Assembly: GCA_011525265.1 (NCBI GenBank)
Contig: WTHV01000039.1
Location: 1-6,364 of the forward strand
Direction: 5' to 3'
DNA: 6,364 nt
Source: Alphaproteobacteria bacterium
Lineage (GTDB): Bacteria > Pseudomonadota > Alphaproteobacteria > Puniceispirillales > Puniceispirillaceae
Positions 5,743 through 6,364 of this stretch are shown here, one piece after another; positions within the stretch are counted from its first letter, which is position 1, and each line of letters opens with the position of its first letter. A program made the translations under genes and the position numbers. Under the pieces are notes generated by a model. The model saw only the letters and a program-made list of their open reading frames with translations. It was not told where the DNA came from and made no database searches.

Positions 5743-6364
5743 ATGAGCCTTTATGACGCTTATATTGCAGAAGTTGAAAAACGTAAAACCGAAGGGCTGA
5801 GCGCCAAGCCAATTGATGATGCCGCATTGCTATCTGAAGTGATTGCGCAAATCAGAGATGAGGCAAATCCACATCGTGCCGATTCACTTCACTATTTCAT
5901 TTATAATACATTGCCAGGCACAACCAGTGCGGCAGGTGTCAAAGCAGCTTTCTTAAAAGAGATTATCCTTGGCGAAGTGCAAGTTGCTGAAATCTCAGTT
6001 GATTTTGCTTATGAGTTGCTCTCGCATATGCGTGGCGGCCCATCTGTTGCGGTATTGCTTGATTTGGCATTGGGCGGTGATGATGCCCAAGCCCAAAAGG
6101 CAGCGGATGTGCTAAAAACCCAAGTCTTTTTATATGATGCAGATACAGATCGCCTAAAGGCGGCTTATGATGCCGGCAATGCGATTGCTGCTGATATTTT
6201 GAAAAGCTATGCAGAAGCGGAATTCTTCACCAAATTGCCTGATATGGAAGAGAAGATTAAAGTTGTCTCTTATATTGCGGCAGAAGGTGATATCTCAACC
6301 GATTTGCTATCACCTGGTAATCAGGCGCATTCACGTTCTGACCGTGAGCTTCATGGCAAATGCA
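5743..6364 (+). CDS. acnB: Aconitate hydratase B (bifunctional aconitase / 2-methylisocitrate dehydratase), N-terminal part, cut by window edge
   Basis: The frame is open from ATG 5743 to the right edge, giving about 207 of an expected 860 or more residues. AcnB interconverts citrate and isocitrate in the TCA cycle, with a [4Fe-4S] cluster, in the cytoplasm. The visible part covers the N-terminal HEAT-like helical domain (about 1-155, starting MSLYDAYIAEVEKRKTEGL and containing YNTLPGTTSAAGVKAAFLKE). It then enters the swivelling domain, with SYAEAEFFTKLP, DISTDLLSPGNQAHSRSD and RELHGKC. The last pieces align with the E. coli AcnB pattern WADAEWF and TDDLSP..AWSRPDIPLHAL. AcnA and mitochondrial aconitase lack this N-terminal arrangement. 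The cluster cysteines and active site lie beyond the window. The start is supported by a strong SD. The gene is divergent from ccmA. The sequence looks closer, from memory, to Bacteroidetes-type AcnB than to the enterobacterial one. Confidence 0.92.
   Translation, partial: MSLYDAYIAEVEKRKTEGLSAKPIDDAALLSEVIAQIRDEANPHRADSLHYFIYNTLPGTTSAAGVKAAFLKEIILGEVQVAEISVDFAYELLSHMRGGPSVAVLLDLALGGDDAQAQKAADVLKTQVFLYDADTDRLKAAYDAGNAIAADILKSYAEAEFFTKLPDMEEKIKVVSYIAAEGDISTDLLSPGNQAHSRSDRELHGKC

Overview
The window looks like chromosome from a free-living, respiring alphaproteobacterium, quite possibly a marine lineage such as SAR116 or a relative. This is inferred from gene content (cytochrome c maturation, a cobalamin/folate C1 module, aconitase next to ccmA), moderate GC (a little under half by eye) and compact spacing. 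No mobile element, CRISPR array, tRNA or rRNA gene was seen.

Left part (1-3298, plus strand): a one-carbon, corrinoid methyl-transfer module. It begins with the C-terminal end of a protein resembling a methylenetetrahydrofolate-reductase-like enzyme. Next comes a complete pterin-binding methyltransferase of the methyltetrahydrofolate:corrinoid type (AcsE/MetH-like TIM barrel). After a strong intrinsic terminator comes a complete RACo-type reductive activator of corrinoid proteins (N-terminal [2Fe-2S] ferredoxin domain plus ASKHA ATPase). Together they imply removal of methyl groups from a methylated substrate through a corrinoid protein onto tetrahydrofolate, followed by oxidation of methyl-THF. 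The substrate methyltransferase (for example an MttB-like protein) and the corrinoid protein are not in this window. The two complete proteins both end in short arginine-rich tails.

Middle (3297-3363): a nested, probably bidirectional terminator between the convergent activator gene and ccm operon. It overlaps the stop codons of both flanking genes.

Right-centre (3332-5487, minus strand): a tight ccmA-ccmB-ccmC-ccmD operon, the heme-handling ABC complex of System I cytochrome c maturation. It includes a 42-residue ccmD that is easily missed. ATGA overlaps link ccmA/ccmB and ccmC/ccmD. ccmG, ccmE, ccmF and ccmI are not here.

Right edge (5743-6364, plus strand): the N-terminal about 207 residues of AcnB-type aconitase, divergent from ccmA and cut by the window edge. 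The 255-bp divergent spacer holds a possible ccm promoter and an imperfect nested inverted repeat in the putative acnB leader. The AcnB sequence resembles, from memory, the Bacteroidetes form and occupies a place where many alphaproteobacteria carry acnA.
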